DNA of 48,371 nt from Acidobacteriota bacterium (GCA_023265015.1 JAHFUO010000001.1:1-48371), one strand, 5' to 3'. Positions 27,940-38,363 are shown, numbered from the stretch's first letter. Program-made: numbers and translations. Notes: generated by a model from the letters alone, not told the origin.

Positions 27940-29030
27940 GCAAAAGATGTTGCAACGAGTTGCTTTGCCCGTGACGCCCGTCGGCATGCTGATTGACTAT
28001 CCTCTATCGAACAGGCGATCGCCTCAGCCACGGCTACCGGGTTGGCCAACGTGACTAGCCCGGCGTCGTTCGCCAGGATCTCGTCGCAGATGTTGACGTG
28101 TTCCGACAAGATGACCGGCACTCCGGCGGCCATCGCCTCGACAAGGGCAAAGCCAAAGTTTTCGGTGTACGAAGGGAGCACGAATACCGACGCCGACGAA
28201 AACGCCGCCAGCTTCATGGCACCATGAACCATTCCCGTCAGTGTCACGTCACGCTCAAGACCGGCGTCCGCGATCAGTTGGCGGACGACCTTTCCGTAAC
28301 CCGGTGCTTCTGGTCCTGCGAGAACGAGGTGTAGTCCGCCGACACGCTTCCGCGCGAGGTCAAACGCACGGAGCAGCACGTCGATGCCCTTCTTCGGATG
28401 GAGCCGGCTCAGGAAAAGAACCACGCGCACGTCTGTGCCGATGTCGAACGCTGCCCTGAACAGGTCGCCTGGCGGCATTGCGGAGAACGGAGCTGTATCG
28501 ATGCCCGGAGAGAGAACGACGCCCGGCGCCTTGATTCGCATCGGCTCGTGCGCGAGCGTCATTTCCGCTTTCGTCGTGTAGTGAATCGCGGCGGCACCGT
28601 CGAGAGCGCGGCGCTCCAGCATTTCGTGGTACAGCCACTTTTGCACGCGGTGACGTTTTCTCAGCCACGGGTCGAAGGATCCGTGCGGCCGGATCACATA
28701 AGGAACCGACGCCTTCCGAGCCGCGTTCGCGGCCGCGAGCGTATGGTGGAGGAAGACGCTGTGGATGTGAACGACATCGTAGTTTCGCGACGCCTCAGAA
28801 AGAGCCGCAGCCATCTGGGGCGACCATGCCCAGCGACGCCACGTTGTTTTGAAGATCCGCAGATCGACACCCGGAATGTCGTGCGGAGTGCGGTCCGGCT
28901 CGCCGTGGTCTCCGGCGAAGAGAGATACGTCGTGGCCATCGGCCGCCAGATATCGGCAGGTCTCGGAGGCAACAAGCGAAGGGCCGCCATTTTCCGGCAG
29001 GAGATTCGCGATCACGTGGAGAATTCGCAC
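27885..29030 (-). CDS. Glycosyltransferase family 4
   Basis: 'MRILHVIANLLPENGGPSLVASETCRYLAADGHDVSLFAGD', 'LFLSRLHPKKGIDVLLRAF', 'PSYTENFGFALVEAMAAGVPVILSE'. Confidence 0.9.
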   Translation of the reverse strand: MRILHVIANLLPENGGPSLVASETCRYLAADGHDVSLFAGDHGEPDRTPHDIPGVDLRIFKTTWRRWAWSPQMAAALSEASRNYDVVHIHSVFLHHTLAAANAARKASVPYVIRPHGSFDPWLRKRHRVQKWLYHEMLERRALDGAAAIHYTTKAEMTLAHEPMRIKAPGVVLSPGIDTAPFSAMPPGDLFRAAFDIGTDVRVVLFLSRLHPKKGIDVLLRAFDLARKRVGGLHLVLAGPEAPGYGKVVRQLIADAGLERDVTLTGMVHGAMKLAAFSSASVFVLPSYTENFGFALVEAMAAGVPVILSEHVNICDEILANDAGLVTLANPVAVAEAIACSIEDSQSACRRASRAKQLVATSFAWPASIARLTTFYRSLVH

Positions 29031-29039
29031 TGTGCGATT

Positions 29040-29891
29040 TCAGGCGGGAAGGGTCCGAGCGTCGGGCCTGGCCACTCCAGACGCCGTCCTGCTTCCTTGC
29101 GGGCGGCGGAGCCATTCCATTTCGTACGACTCGTCTGCCAGAAATCGAACGATGTCCTGCGTCGACGTGCCATAGCATTCGTATAACGGATCGGACATCG
29201 CGTTGAACATCAGGAGCGGGCGCCAGCGTCGTAAGGAACCGACGGCACCGCGCAAAACAAGCAGATCCGCGCCCTGTGCATCGATCTTGATGAGGTCCAG
29301 GCGCGGCCATCTTCCGGACAGGTCGTCCAGCGAGACGACCGGGCATTCCGCCGGAACGGTCGCCGGGTCCAGGGCTGTATTCACAAGGGATCCTCGCGAC
29401 GAATTTGGACCTTCGAAGTTGAAGAACTGACCGGTCCGTGACTGGTCGGCGACCGCGGCACGGTAGGGTGTGACGTGCGCCAGATGATTCAACGCCATGT
29501 TCCGAACGAGCTTCGCGTATTCCACCGGCGACGGCTCGAACGCGTGGACGGTTCCTTCGGGGCCGACAGCATCCGCCATTGCGATCGAGAAATCGCCGAT
29601 GCCGGCGCCAATGTCGACGGCAACACCGCGTTCTGGTAGCGAGCGTCTCACAAGTGACAGACTTGCCGGGTTATAGGCGCCATAGAAGAATAGATACCAT
29701 CCGATATAGGTGGAGGTGTCCACTTCAAGCGAGTGACTGCCCAGGAACCTGATTGACACCACTGACCCTCGCGCGCGAGGGCCTGCGTAGGGAAACAGCT
29801 TCCTCAACACCCAGCCCGTGCCTCGATGCGGAAAACGCGTCGAATATTGTCGAGCGACGCGCGCCAGCCCGGTCATGAGATCATCCGCCAA
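29040..29891 (-). CDS. FkbM-family methyltransferase
   Basis: 'RGVAVDIGAGIGDFSIAMADAVGPEGTVHAFEPSPVEYAKLVRNMALN', 'LIKIDAQGADLLVLRGA'. Confidence 0.85.
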   Translation of the reverse strand: MADDLMTGLARVARQYSTRFPHRGTGWVLRKLFPYAGPRARGSVVSIRFLGSHSLEVDTSTYIGWYLFFYGAYNPASLSLVRRSLPERGVAVDIGAGIGDFSIAMADAVGPEGTVHAFEPSPVEYAKLVRNMALNHLAHVTPYRAAVADQSRTGQFFNFEGPNSSRGSLVNTALDPATVPAECPVVSLDDLSGRWPRLDLIKIDAQGADLLVLRGAVGSLRRWRPLLMFNAMSDPLYECYGTSTQDIVRFLADESYEMEWLRRPQGSRTASGVARPDARTLPA

Positions 29892-29956
29892 CCATCTGTT
29901 CGTACGCTTTCAGCGTATTCGCAGCGCAAGCGTCCCACGTGAGTGTGCTGTCGCGT

Positions 29957-31090
29957 TCAGGCGCGCGGCCTCTGAGTCGAGAGTATCTGCCGGAGCGCAT
30001 CTGTAAAGACCGTGAACGCAAACGTCTGCTCGACATGGCGTCGGGCGGCTCCCTTCATCGCCCTCCGCATGAGGGGCGCTTCAGCAAGCCGCTCGACGGC
30101 GTCGGCAATATCCTCCGGGTCTTCCGGGCGCACGAGAAATCCAGTCTCGCCGTCGACGATCGACTCAGCAGAGCCATCGCACCTGCTCGTAATCGCGGGT
30201 TTCCCGGATGCCTGCGCTTCCAGCACGACCAGCGGAATGCCTTCGCCCTGTGGCAACGCGCCGAGCGTGAACGCGCTGACGAGCACGAACACATCGCATC
30301 CGCGATACGTGGCCGGCAGGTCGGCTTCGGGAACCCTGCCAAGGAACGTCACCCGCTCTTTCACTCGCAACGTCGTCGCCAGCCGCTCGAGTCTTCCCCG
30401 ATCCGGACCATCGCCGCCGATCGTGTATGTGACCGACACACCACGGTCGGCGAGAAGCGACATCGCCGTCAACACCGCGGCATGTCCTTTCGAACGTCCA
30501 GGCAGCAGGCGGGACACGGTCAGCAGGCGCAGAGGTCGCGACGGGGGTTCTTCCACGGCATCGTCGTGGTCAGGCGTGAATCTCGTTGTATCGACGCAGT
30601 CGCGCAGCAAGTCCACGCGTCCGGCGAGCTCCGGGTACGCCTGCTGAAGGTATTGCCTCGTGAACTCGCAGTCCGACACGACCCGGTCTGCACGTCGCAG
30701 CGCCAGGCGACGGCCCAGCGGCAACGCGTTCCACACTTCAATTGCGTAAACATTGACCCAGTACCGTGCCCCCGGGAAAGCTCCCAACAGGCGCGCCAAC
30801 GGGGCGAGGTTAACGTGGTCGCAGATAATTAGGTCGGGACGCCACCGCAGCGCGTGCCACATCGTTTCGATCGAAAAGATCGCGCGCGCAATCCACCCCC
30901 GCCCGCGGCCGATTACGGCAAGCGGCACCGGATCGTCGAATCCATGAGCGACCCGTTGTCCGAACGAGCAGACCCGCACGCCCCCCGGGCAGATCGCATT
31001 CAAGGCTCTGATTTCATACCGGCTGTAACGTTGAATCCCGCCGTGAGCGAATAGATCAATCGAAAGGTACAGGACGCGCGAGGGGATCAT
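29957..31090 (-). CDS. Glycosyltransferase family 4
   Basis: 'HGGIQRYSRYEIRAL', 'LLTVSRLLPGRSKGHAAVLTAM', 'QGEGIPLVVLEAQASGKPAITSRCDGSAE'. Confidence 0.9.
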   Translation of the reverse strand: MIPSRVLYLSIDLFAHGGIQRYSRYEIRALNAICPGGVRVCSFGQRVAHGFDDPVPLAVIGRGRGWIARAIFSIETMWHALRWRPDLIICDHVNLAPLARLLGAFPGARYWVNVYAIEVWNALPLGRRLALRRADRVVSDCEFTRQYLQQAYPELAGRVDLLRDCVDTTRFTPDHDDAVEEPPSRPLRLLTVSRLLPGRSKGHAAVLTAMSLLADRGVSVTYTIGGDGPDRGRLERLATTLRVKERVTFLGRVPEADLPATYRGCDVFVLVSAFTLGALPQGEGIPLVVLEAQASGKPAITSRCDGSAESIVDGETGFLVRPEDPEDIADAVERLAEAPLMRRAMKGAARRHVEQTFAFTVFTDALRQILSTQRPRA

Positions 31091-31092
31091 CG

Positions 31093-32202
31093 TCAGACAG
31101 CCGCAATGTCCTGAAGGGCCGAGATCACGAAGACCTGATCATCATGCGAGAGTTTCACCGCGCTCGGCAGACTGAGCGTCGTCGCGGCGATCTCTTCCGT
31201 AACGGCAAGCCGAAGGCCGGAGGCGTACGGGGGCATGACGTGAATGGGATAGAAGCCGGGTCGCGTCTCGATACCGCGAACACCGAGCGCCTCCATCAGC
31301 GCGTCCCTGGTCAGTGGAAATTCCGGGCCGATCTTTACTGTGGACATCCACCATGAACTCACGACGCCGGGTGCTTCGTGCTGCAACGTCAGACCCGGGA
31401 TTCGACCAATGGCGTCGCGGTACCTATTGGCAATCTCGCGCTTCCGCTGCAAGAACTCCCCGAGGCGCAAGCACTGTGCGAATCCCAATGCGGCTTGGAG
31501 GTTGGTCATCCGATAATTGAAGCCGACTTCAGGATGCCAGTACCGACGGTCCCGACTCATACCGTGATGGCACAGGAATCGCGCGCGGTCCGCCAGATGC
31601 TCGTCATCGCTGATGAGCATGCCGCCCTCGCCGGTAGTCAGAATCTTGTTACCGGAGAAACTGAGGGCGCCGACGGCGCCCAATCTGCCGACTTTTCTGC
31701 CGCGGTACAGCGCGCCTAGCGCCTGCGCCGCATCCTCAACAATTGCGATGCCGCTGCCCGCCACCAAGGCGAGCTCGTCCATCGGTGCCGGATGGCCGTA
31801 CAGGTGAACCGGGATGATGGCCTTCGTTCTGCCCGTGACCCGTTTTCCAACGTCCTGAGGATCGAGACACCACGAAAGGGGATCGCAGTCCGCGAACACA
31901 GGAGTTGCGCCGACGTATCGGACGACGTTCGCGGTGGCGACGAAGCTCAGGCTTGGCACAATCACCTCGTCGCCCGGGCCGATCCCGATGGCCGCCAATG
32001 CCAGGTGCACGGCCGCCGTCCCGTTGCAGGTCGCGAGCGCGTGCCGCCCACCGGTCACGGCCCCGATCTGTTCTTCAAAACGCGAAACGAAGGGGCCGCG
32101 CGAGGAGACCCATCCGGATCGAATTGCCTCCAGAACGTATTGCTCCTCCGTTTCGCCAATTGACGGCTCGGCTACCGGAATCTGCAGCGGACCTACCCTC
32201 AC
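31093..32202 (-). CDS. DegT/DnrJ/EryC1-family PLP aminotransferase
   Basis: 'IPVAEPSIGETEEQYVLEAIRSGWVSSRGPFVSRFE', 'VIVPSLSFVATANVVRYVGATPVFADCD', 'IVEDAAQALGALYRGRKVGRLGAVGALSFSGNKILTTGEGG'. Confidence 0.93.
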   Translation of the reverse strand: MRVGPLQIPVAEPSIGETEEQYVLEAIRSGWVSSRGPFVSRFEEQIGAVTGGRHALATCNGTAAVHLALAAIGIGPGDEVIVPSLSFVATANVVRYVGATPVFADCDPLSWCLDPQDVGKRVTGRTKAIIPVHLYGHPAPMDELALVAGSGIAIVEDAAQALGALYRGRKVGRLGAVGALSFSGNKILTTGEGGMLISDDEHLADRARFLCHHGMSRDRRYWHPEVGFNYRMTNLQAALGFAQCLRLGEFLQRKREIANRYRDAIGRIPGLTLQHEAPGVVSSWWMSTVKIGPEFPLTRDALMEALGVRGIETRPGFYPIHVMPPYASGLRLAVTEEIAATTLSLPSAVKLSHDDQVFVISALQDIAAV

Positions 32203-32217
32203 AACTTCCTCACTTCG

Positions 32218-32817
32218 TTACATTGGACGGGTGCGTCTCGTGGGTCTGATCGCATGCACCTCGTAGCTACTGGTCCACATCCAGTGAAGGGGCGGAAACC
32301 GCAGAATCCAGGGGTTCAGATGTACGAAGTTAAGCCTGGATGAGAGCGGTACGCCTCCCATTCGCCGGACGTTGATGACCGTAAAGCCAGAATCGGCAAC
32401 GAGCTCACGGGCGGTCGCTTCCGTAAATCCCCGGACGTGTGTGTAGTCAGACCACGTCCGTCGCCCGAACTCGCAGATCACGGACACGAGCAGCGTTCCG
32501 CCGGGCTTGAGTACGCGGTGGACCTCCTGTAAAAGGACCCACGGCTGCCGTAGGTGCTCGAGCACGTCTTTTGCTATTACGGCATCGAATTGGTCCGAAT
32601 TGAATGGAAGTTGTTCCCCGGAATCAAGATCCCAGTGTCTCGCAATCGCAAACTGATTGGCTACCGTGACCGCCGTTTGGTCACAATCCAATCCGTACAC
32701 GCGCGACGGTCGAATAGAGAACCTCGCTATGTCGCCAGCCCCACAACCGAGATCCAATACGGTCTGGGCCGTTTCAGGTATGAACGACCAGTAATACGCA
32801 GCAACGACCTTATTCAT
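32218..32817 (-). CDS. Class I SAM-dependent methyltransferase
   Basis: 'VLDLGCGAGDIARFSIRPSRVYGLDCD', 'FDAVIAKDVLEHLRQPWVLLQEVHRVLKPGGTLLVSV'. Confidence 0.88.
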   Translation of the reverse strand: MNKVVAAYYWSFIPETAQTVLDLGCGAGDIARFSIRPSRVYGLDCDQTAVTVANQFAIARHWDLDSGEQLPFNSDQFDAVIAKDVLEHLRQPWVLLQEVHRVLKPGGTLLVSVICEFGRRTWSDYTHVRGFTEATARELVADSGFTVINVRRMGGVPLSSRLNFVHLNPWILRFPPLHWMWTSSYEVHAIRPTRRTRPM

Positions 32818-32826
32818 TGCGGTACA

Positions 32827-33897
32827 TCAAGTCTCGTTCGGAGCTGAATCGACAATACGACGGTACAACCGACTGTACGCGTCAGCAACGTTGGCCATTG
32901 AAAATTCCGCCGCGCGCACGAGACCATTCTGAGCGAGTCGATTGCGACGTGCGGGGTCGCGAATCAGCTCACAGATCGAATCGGCGAGCTGCTCGTCACG
33001 AACGATTAAGCCATACTCGCCGCCGCCGAGAACAAACTCCGCGCCCGCGTTTGACGTTGCAACGACCGCGGTTCCGCAACTCATAGCCTCGACATAAGGC
33101 ACTCCGAAACCCTCATACGTACTCGGCAAACAGAACACCCATGCGCGTCCGTACAGGCTGACGAGCTCTGTTTCGCTGACATCGGTGAACGACTGCATCT
33201 GTTTTCCGGAGATCTTCTTATTCGTCACCATCCACAGCTCCGCGTCCGGTACTGCTGGCAGGATCTGCTCCTCAAATATCTTATGGAGCATCCATAGGCG
33301 TTTTCTGCCCTTGTACGTCGTTCCCACAGCGAGGATTGTCGGGTTCTGCGATTTCAGGTTCGCCGAGAGTGGCACGAACCGGTCTTGCGGAACACCGCAT
33401 GGAATGATGTCGAGGGTTGGATATCGAGCTGTCGTGGCTGGACTGATGCCCACTGCATACCGCGACATCAACACGAACGCGCGCTCGAGCGGGATGTTCG
33501 CTGCCTGGTACGCAGCCCACGCCAGACGTCTAAATGAGTTGATCGATGTGCTACCCAACTCGTCGATGGCGGAGCCGTACACAGTAACAAGCATCCGACG
33601 GCGCTCCGCAAACGCGCCGAGACCTTCCCAGCCATGTGCGTGAAGGACATCGAACTCTTTCAACGGCAAGCCGCTGATTCTGGCAGCGAATTCCAGATGG
33701 GCGATGATAGGTGTTTTGTCGAGTCGTCTGGTTCGTATCGGGATCGGCCGCCATTCGTATTGTCTTTCGCGTTGCTCTTGGTCCTCAGGGGCGACAACAG
33801 TTACTTTGTGCCCCCGCCGGCTCAGCTCGTTCGAAAGCCAGTGAACCTGTCGCCCAGCCCCCCCCCGCAGGAGCGAGGTGAGCATTGCGATATGCAC
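32827..33897 (-). CDS. Glycosyltransferase family 4
   Basis: 'MHIAMLTSLLRGGAGRQVHWLSNELSRRGHKVTVVAPED', 'FCLPSTYEGFGVPYVEAMSCGTAVVATSNAGAEFV'. Confidence 0.9.
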   Translation of the reverse strand: MHIAMLTSLLRGGAGRQVHWLSNELSRRGHKVTVVAPEDQEQRERQYEWRPIPIRTRRLDKTPIIAHLEFAARISGLPLKEFDVLHAHGWEGLGAFAERRRMLVTVYGSAIDELGSTSINSFRRLAWAAYQAANIPLERAFVLMSRYAVGISPATTARYPTLDIIPCGVPQDRFVPLSANLKSQNPTILAVGTTYKGRKRLWMLHKIFEEQILPAVPDAELWMVTNKKISGKQMQSFTDVSETELVSLYGRAWVFCLPSTYEGFGVPYVEAMSCGTAVVATSNAGAEFVLGGGEYGLIVRDEQLADSICELIRDPARRNRLAQNGLVRAAEFSMANVADAYSRLYRRIVDSAPNET

Positions 33898-33904
33898 TCC
33901 CTGA

Positions 33905-35350
33905 CTAATACCTTCCGGTGATGCGGGTTGAACCCGCGAAACGCCCGCTCGAATAATTACTCACTCCGGTCGGAATGATCGTTGCTGTCGTGCTCGCGTC
34001 CCGCGTCTCAATCCTCGAAGTGCTTGCGACCACGCCCGCGTAAAACCAGAACATGACGTTAACCGGGTCATAGTCGATGAAGGCACCTTTCCAGAAAAAA
34101 AGAACCTCCACGACGAGAAAGGCAACTATTGCGGCACTAAAACTCCGCACGAGTGGATCTCGTATGCGTCCGTGTTGGCGCAGGCCGCTCATGATGGTGG
34201 TCGCGAACACCAAGACCGTCGCGACGAACCCACCCGCGCCCAGCTCGGCCCAGGCTTTTCCGTAGAAGTTCTCGAACCCGAGGAGCGACACCGCCCGCCC
34301 GCCAACGATTTCTGCGTACCGCGCCGGACCTGTGCTGAGCCCGGTTCCTAAACCAAGGGTCGTGAGATCCATCGCCGATCGAAACTCGTCCAGCTGAACG
34401 CGCACCACGTAGTCCGATGCAAGCTCCGACACCGTGCGCTGCAAGTCCGCAAACGACGTGTCGAGAAGCGTGACAACAACAAAAACAGCCACGGCACAGA
34501 TCGCCGATAGCGCCGGCAACACGAATTTCCCGCGCCCTTCCAGGATCACTGCAATGAGCAGCAGCCCTGGCACGACCACAAACGCTGCGCGAACTCCCGA
34601 TCCGAAGGCGGCGGCGAGTAATGCCAGCATCGCAATGAGACCTATCCCCCGCCAGACCGCGCGCGCGGATTGTCGCCACACGAGATAGGCGAGCGGAAGG
34701 ACAGATAGAATGTAAGACACTTGCTGCGTCACAAACGCAAAACTGCCGGGCATTCGCGCCAAAGGCACACCTGATCCCAGATCCGTCGCAAAGAATCCTT
34801 GCGTTGCCGCAGGTGCCGCACCGGCGTACAGCCGGTACGCCGCCTCTGGTCCCGACTGGTAGTAGACGAGCAACTGGACGATGCCAAAAACCGCTGGAAG
34901 AAGTGACGAAACGACTATCGCGCGGCTAAACCGTTGAACGTCGGCGGAGGTTCCGAAGAACTCTCGGCCCACGAAATAGAACGGCCAGTAAAATAACCAT
35001 ACTTTCAAACCAATGAAGGTTACCCAAATCGATTTCACTCCCGGGTTGAAAGCTTGCGCGACAACAATCGTCGCCAAGAGCGCCATGGGCGCGACGGCCG
35101 CGATCAACCCAGGCGATCGGTGAAGTCCTCGGTGCTTGGTAATCCACACTCCGAATGCAACGTAAGTAGGTATAACGAAGATAAAGTCCTTCAGTAACAG
35201 CAACACCGGAGGTGCTGGGTAAAGCATGTTCGTGAGCAAACCGCCCACAGGCAGGTAAAGGAGCAGTCCGTACACGCCACGACGCCAGTTTCGGAAAATC
35301 AACACTGATGCAATCAGCGATGAGCCAAGCAACAGAGCAACCGGCAGCAT
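33905..35350 (-). CDS. Polytopic Wzy/O-antigen-ligase-like polysaccharide polymerase
   Basis: About 10-12 predicted TM segments; 'MPGSFAFVTQQVSYILSVLPLAYLVW', 'DLTTLGLGTGLSTGPARYAEIVGG', 'NFYGKAWAELGAGGFVATVLVF'. Confidence 0.7.
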   Translation of the reverse strand: MLPVALLLGSSLIASVLIFRNWRRGVYGLLLYLPVGGLLTNMLYPAPPVLLLLKDFIFVIPTYVAFGVWITKHRGLHRSPGLIAAVAPMALLATIVVAQAFNPGVKSIWVTFIGLKVWLFYWPFYFVGREFFGTSADVQRFSRAIVVSSLLPAVFGIVQLLVYYQSGPEAAYRLYAGAAPAATQGFFATDLGSGVPLARMPGSFAFVTQQVSYILSVLPLAYLVWRQSARAVWRGIGLIAMLALLAAAFGSGVRAAFVVVPGLLLIAVILEGRGKFVLPALSAICAVAVFVVVTLLDTSFADLQRTVSELASDYVVRVQLDEFRSAMDLTTLGLGTGLSTGPARYAEIVGGRAVSLLGFENFYGKAWAELGAGGFVATVLVFATTIMSGLRQHGRIRDPLVRSFSAAIVAFLVVEVLFFWKGAFIDYDPVNVMFWFYAGVVASTSRIETRDASTTATIIPTGVSNYSSGRFAGSTRITGRY

Positions 35351-35363
35351 CTGAGTTGACGTC

Positions 35364-36737
35364 TTATAGAGGTGAGCGTGAGTGAGTAAGTTGCCAGGCT
35401 AGATAGCAGCAGACCGCAGCGTATGCGGCCAAAGACGCAGCGGCGGCGCCAATCGGTCCGGCCGACGGTAGCAAGACGACGAGCGCAACCCCCGTGATCA
35501 GCAAACCGAACCCTTCGCCGCGGCTCGCCGCGATTGGTCGACCGAGCGCCTTCAGCGAGCTCCCTAGCACGACGTTTGCGCCCAGCGGCACCGACGCGAT
35601 TGCCAAAATGCGCGCCGGCCATACTGCTGGCATGAACGTGGGTCCAAAAAACACAGAAACCAAAACAGGGGCCAGAAACCACACGGTCACGCAACCAAAA
35701 AGAGCGCCCCACAGCGTTAACCGAAGGTAGCGTTTAACTAACTCGTGCTTGTCGCCTTCGGCAGGCGTCGATGCCACGTGCGCCAGGACCGACTGTGCAA
35801 CAGTCGAGGTGAGTACAGTTCCGCACGAACTGACAGTGACCGCCGCCGCATATAGACCCAGCGCGGTCGGGGGAAGCCAGAGTGACATCAACATCTGGTC
35901 CAAGCGGAGGTTGAACATACCAGCGAGCGATCCCATATGGGATCTGAGTCCGAAACTCGCCAGGCCATGCATCATATATGGATCGGGACCGCCGCGAAGG
36001 AGATCGCGATTGAAGGAGTACACGGCAGCGATCGCAAGGACGATAACATTACCGACCAAGGACCCCATCACACATACGTAGACTGATCCGCCAAACGCAG
36101 CAATCAGGACTATCGTGGCGACGAGAGTGGCGATATGAACTGATGCTCTCGCGATGTGATACTCGCAAATATTGAGAGAACCGGCGAGTCCACTCGTCAG
36201 ACAAAGCGTTATCAAGTTGAGTGGAATGTAGGTCAAATATAAGCGTGCCGCACTGATCTCCTGTGTACTCAACTGTGTCAACACGAGCGGTAGTGCAAAA
36301 TACCCGATTGGAACCGCCACGGCGGACAGAGCGGCGGCCAGCCACATTCCTGAAGCCAGTACCATCTGGCGACGGGCCGTGTAGTACGCGATGGCATCTC
36401 CCAACCCTATCGTCGCCAGGAAAGCGATAACCGATGGCCATAAAAGAACTGCGGTCAGCGCTCCTTTACCAGCTGGCTGCAGGACGCGTGAAGTAATTAC
36501 ACCAGTCGCTGCCGTTGAGAGCTGGATTGCTGCTGCGGCGATAATCCCGGCGCCAAGCCAATGAAATATTCTGTCCTGCAACTGCAGGCGTGCCGTCATC
36601 GTCGCGCGTTGTATCCGCGCGCGTAGCGAGTTGTTCGTGCGTGGCAACGCCGCCGATTGTCTTGACAGGACGTCCTCTTGGGCCACTGTCAGAGGAGATC
36701 GAGGTCGAGAAGCCGAATTTACGGTCACCCCCTGCAT
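35364..36737 (-). CDS. wzx: Wzx-like oligosaccharide flippase
   Basis: Polytopic MATE/PST type: 'STAATGVITSRVLQPAGKGALTAVLLWPSVIAFLATIGLGDAIAYYTAR', 'SLAGMFNLRLDQMLMSLWLPPTALGLYAAAVTVS'. Confidence 0.85.
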   Translation of the reverse strand: MQGVTVNSASRPRSPLTVAQEDVLSRQSAALPRTNNSLRARIQRATMTARLQLQDRIFHWLGAGIIAAAAIQLSTAATGVITSRVLQPAGKGALTAVLLWPSVIAFLATIGLGDAIAYYTARRQMVLASGMWLAAALSAVAVPIGYFALPLVLTQLSTQEISAARLYLTYIPLNLITLCLTSGLAGSLNICEYHIARASVHIATLVATIVLIAAFGGSVYVCVMGSLVGNVIVLAIAAVYSFNRDLLRGGPDPYMMHGLASFGLRSHMGSLAGMFNLRLDQMLMSLWLPPTALGLYAAAVTVSSCGTVLTSTVAQSVLAHVASTPAEGDKHELVKRYLRLTLWGALFGCVTVWFLAPVLVSVFFGPTFMPAVWPARILAIASVPLGANVVLGSSLKALGRPIAASRGEGFGLLITGVALVVLLPSAGPIGAAAASLAAYAAVCCYLAWQLTHSRSPL

Positions 36738-38333
36738 CTACGATCCGGTTCCACCGAGCACGGCGAACACGGTGCGAACGAGAATTCGGCAATCCAGCCA
36801 TAGACTCCATTTGTCGATGTATTCGAGGTCGAGCAGGACCCATTCATCAAAGCTGCTTATCCGGTTACGGCCAGTGGCCTGCCAGATGCATGTGATCCCG
36901 GGCTGAACGCACAGCTTCCTCTTGTGCCACAACTCGTACCGCTCCAGCTCGTCTGGCCCGGCCGGCCGTGGACCGACGAGGCTCATATCTCCCTTGAGGA
37001 CGCTCCAGAGCTGCGGCAATTCGTTCAGGCTGTACTTTCGCAAAATTCGCCCAAGAGGCGTCACTCGCGGGTCGTCCTTGATCTTGAAGACCGGCCCCGT
37101 CATTTCATTCTGATCCATCAGTGCTTTCTTTCGCTCGTCCGCATCCGCGACCATCGTTGTGAACTTATAGCCGGTGAACGGCCGGCCCTTCAGACCGATC
37201 ACGCGCCACGGGTAGAACACCGGCAGATCCGGTGTAGTCACCTTGATCGCAATCGCGATAAGCACGAAGAGTGGTGCGAGCAATACGAGCAGGGCGGGGG
37301 CAATCACAACATCGATTATGCGTTTCAAGAACAACGCATCGCTGTCGAGATGCGGCGGCGCAAGCACGATCTCGGGCAGACGAAGCGGCTCCGATCGAAA
37401 CATCAGCTTGAGATCGCGTACATTGCCGACCAAGAGCGCTTCCGGAACGATCCGCAGGAGTACTCGAAAGTAGTCACACTCTTCGATGACCTGACGCAGC
37501 CAGTTGTGCTCGCCCGAGGACTGGACGGCGATAACCTCATGGATCGGGTAGTTGATGAGGAGCCCGCCGAGGTCTTTCGAGCCTCCGAGTAGGCTGAGAT
37601 CCACGTCACCCAGATCTTCTGCCGTACGGACGGCGAGCCATCCGGCCAGTTGATAATGACTCTTCGGAACGTTCTGGCGGAAATGTTGCGTCATCCATCG
37701 AATGGCCGACGACCTCCCCACTAAGAGCACGTTCTTCGCGTATACGCCTGACGCCAAGCGTCTCTTCTGGTAAAGCCGGAGCGCGGACCGATATGTTACG
37801 AGGCCGAGAGCACCAAGGAAACCGAACGTGAAGATGAACACACGGCTGGAGCTGGAGATCTTCAGCGCGAAGAACGTTAACGTTAGAAAACTCAACGCGA
37901 CAAGGGGCGAGAACACGCTGCTGAGCACCAGCCGTGAACGGCTTTGATGGACGACCTGTCTGTAGCCGCCGAACAGCTCCATGAAAAGGACCGCGAGAGG
38001 CGCTGTCACGATAAGAACCCAAACCATCGACAGCGCGGAGGGGAACTGATCAAAACTCGGGCTGCCGGGCAGCGACAGCCACTTCGGCAGTGACAACCGG
38101 AATGGGCCAGAGGGAAGCAGCAGCCACTGAACCCACGGTGCGATCAACCCCGTCATGAGGAATGCGAGGCCGAGCGTGCCGATGTCCGCAAGGGCGAGAA
38201 ATGTCGGCGGTATTGTTTCGTCGTTGCCGGCGGCTCTCGTCATGGCTACATCGGCCGGGGTGGTACGCGGCACGGCCGTTGCCGAGGGCCAGCCGGCGGT
38301 GGTGGATTCTGATGTTGAGGAGGCGGGGATCAT
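36738..38333 (-). CDS. Polyprenyl-phosphate sugar phosphotransferase (WbaP-like initiating transferase)
   Basis: N-terminal TMs; 'KRIIDVVIAPALLVLLAPLFVLIAIAIKVTTPDLPVFY', 'GRILRKYSLNELPQLWSVLKGDMSLVGPRPAGPDELERYELWHKRKLCVQPGITCIWQATGRN'. Confidence 0.93.
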   Translation of the reverse strand: MIPASSTSESTTAGWPSATAVPRTTPADVAMTRAAGNDETIPPTFLALADIGTLGLAFLMTGLIAPWVQWLLLPSGPFRLSLPKWLSLPGSPSFDQFPSALSMVWVLIVTAPLAVLFMELFGGYRQVVHQSRSRLVLSSVFSPLVALSFLTLTFFALKISSSSRVFIFTFGFLGALGLVTYRSALRLYQKRRLASGVYAKNVLLVGRSSAIRWMTQHFRQNVPKSHYQLAGWLAVRTAEDLGDVDLSLLGGSKDLGGLLINYPIHEVIAVQSSGEHNWLRQVIEECDYFRVLLRIVPEALLVGNVRDLKLMFRSEPLRLPEIVLAPPHLDSDALFLKRIIDVVIAPALLVLLAPLFVLIAIAIKVTTPDLPVFYPWRVIGLKGRPFTGYKFTTMVADADERKKALMDQNEMTGPVFKIKDDPRVTPLGRILRKYSLNELPQLWSVLKGDMSLVGPRPAGPDELERYELWHKRKLCVQPGITCIWQATGRNRISSFDEWVLLDLEYIDKWSLWLDCRILVRTVFAVLGGTGS

Positions 38334-38363
38334 CGGGAGATCACGGCACCCGCGCCACGGGTG

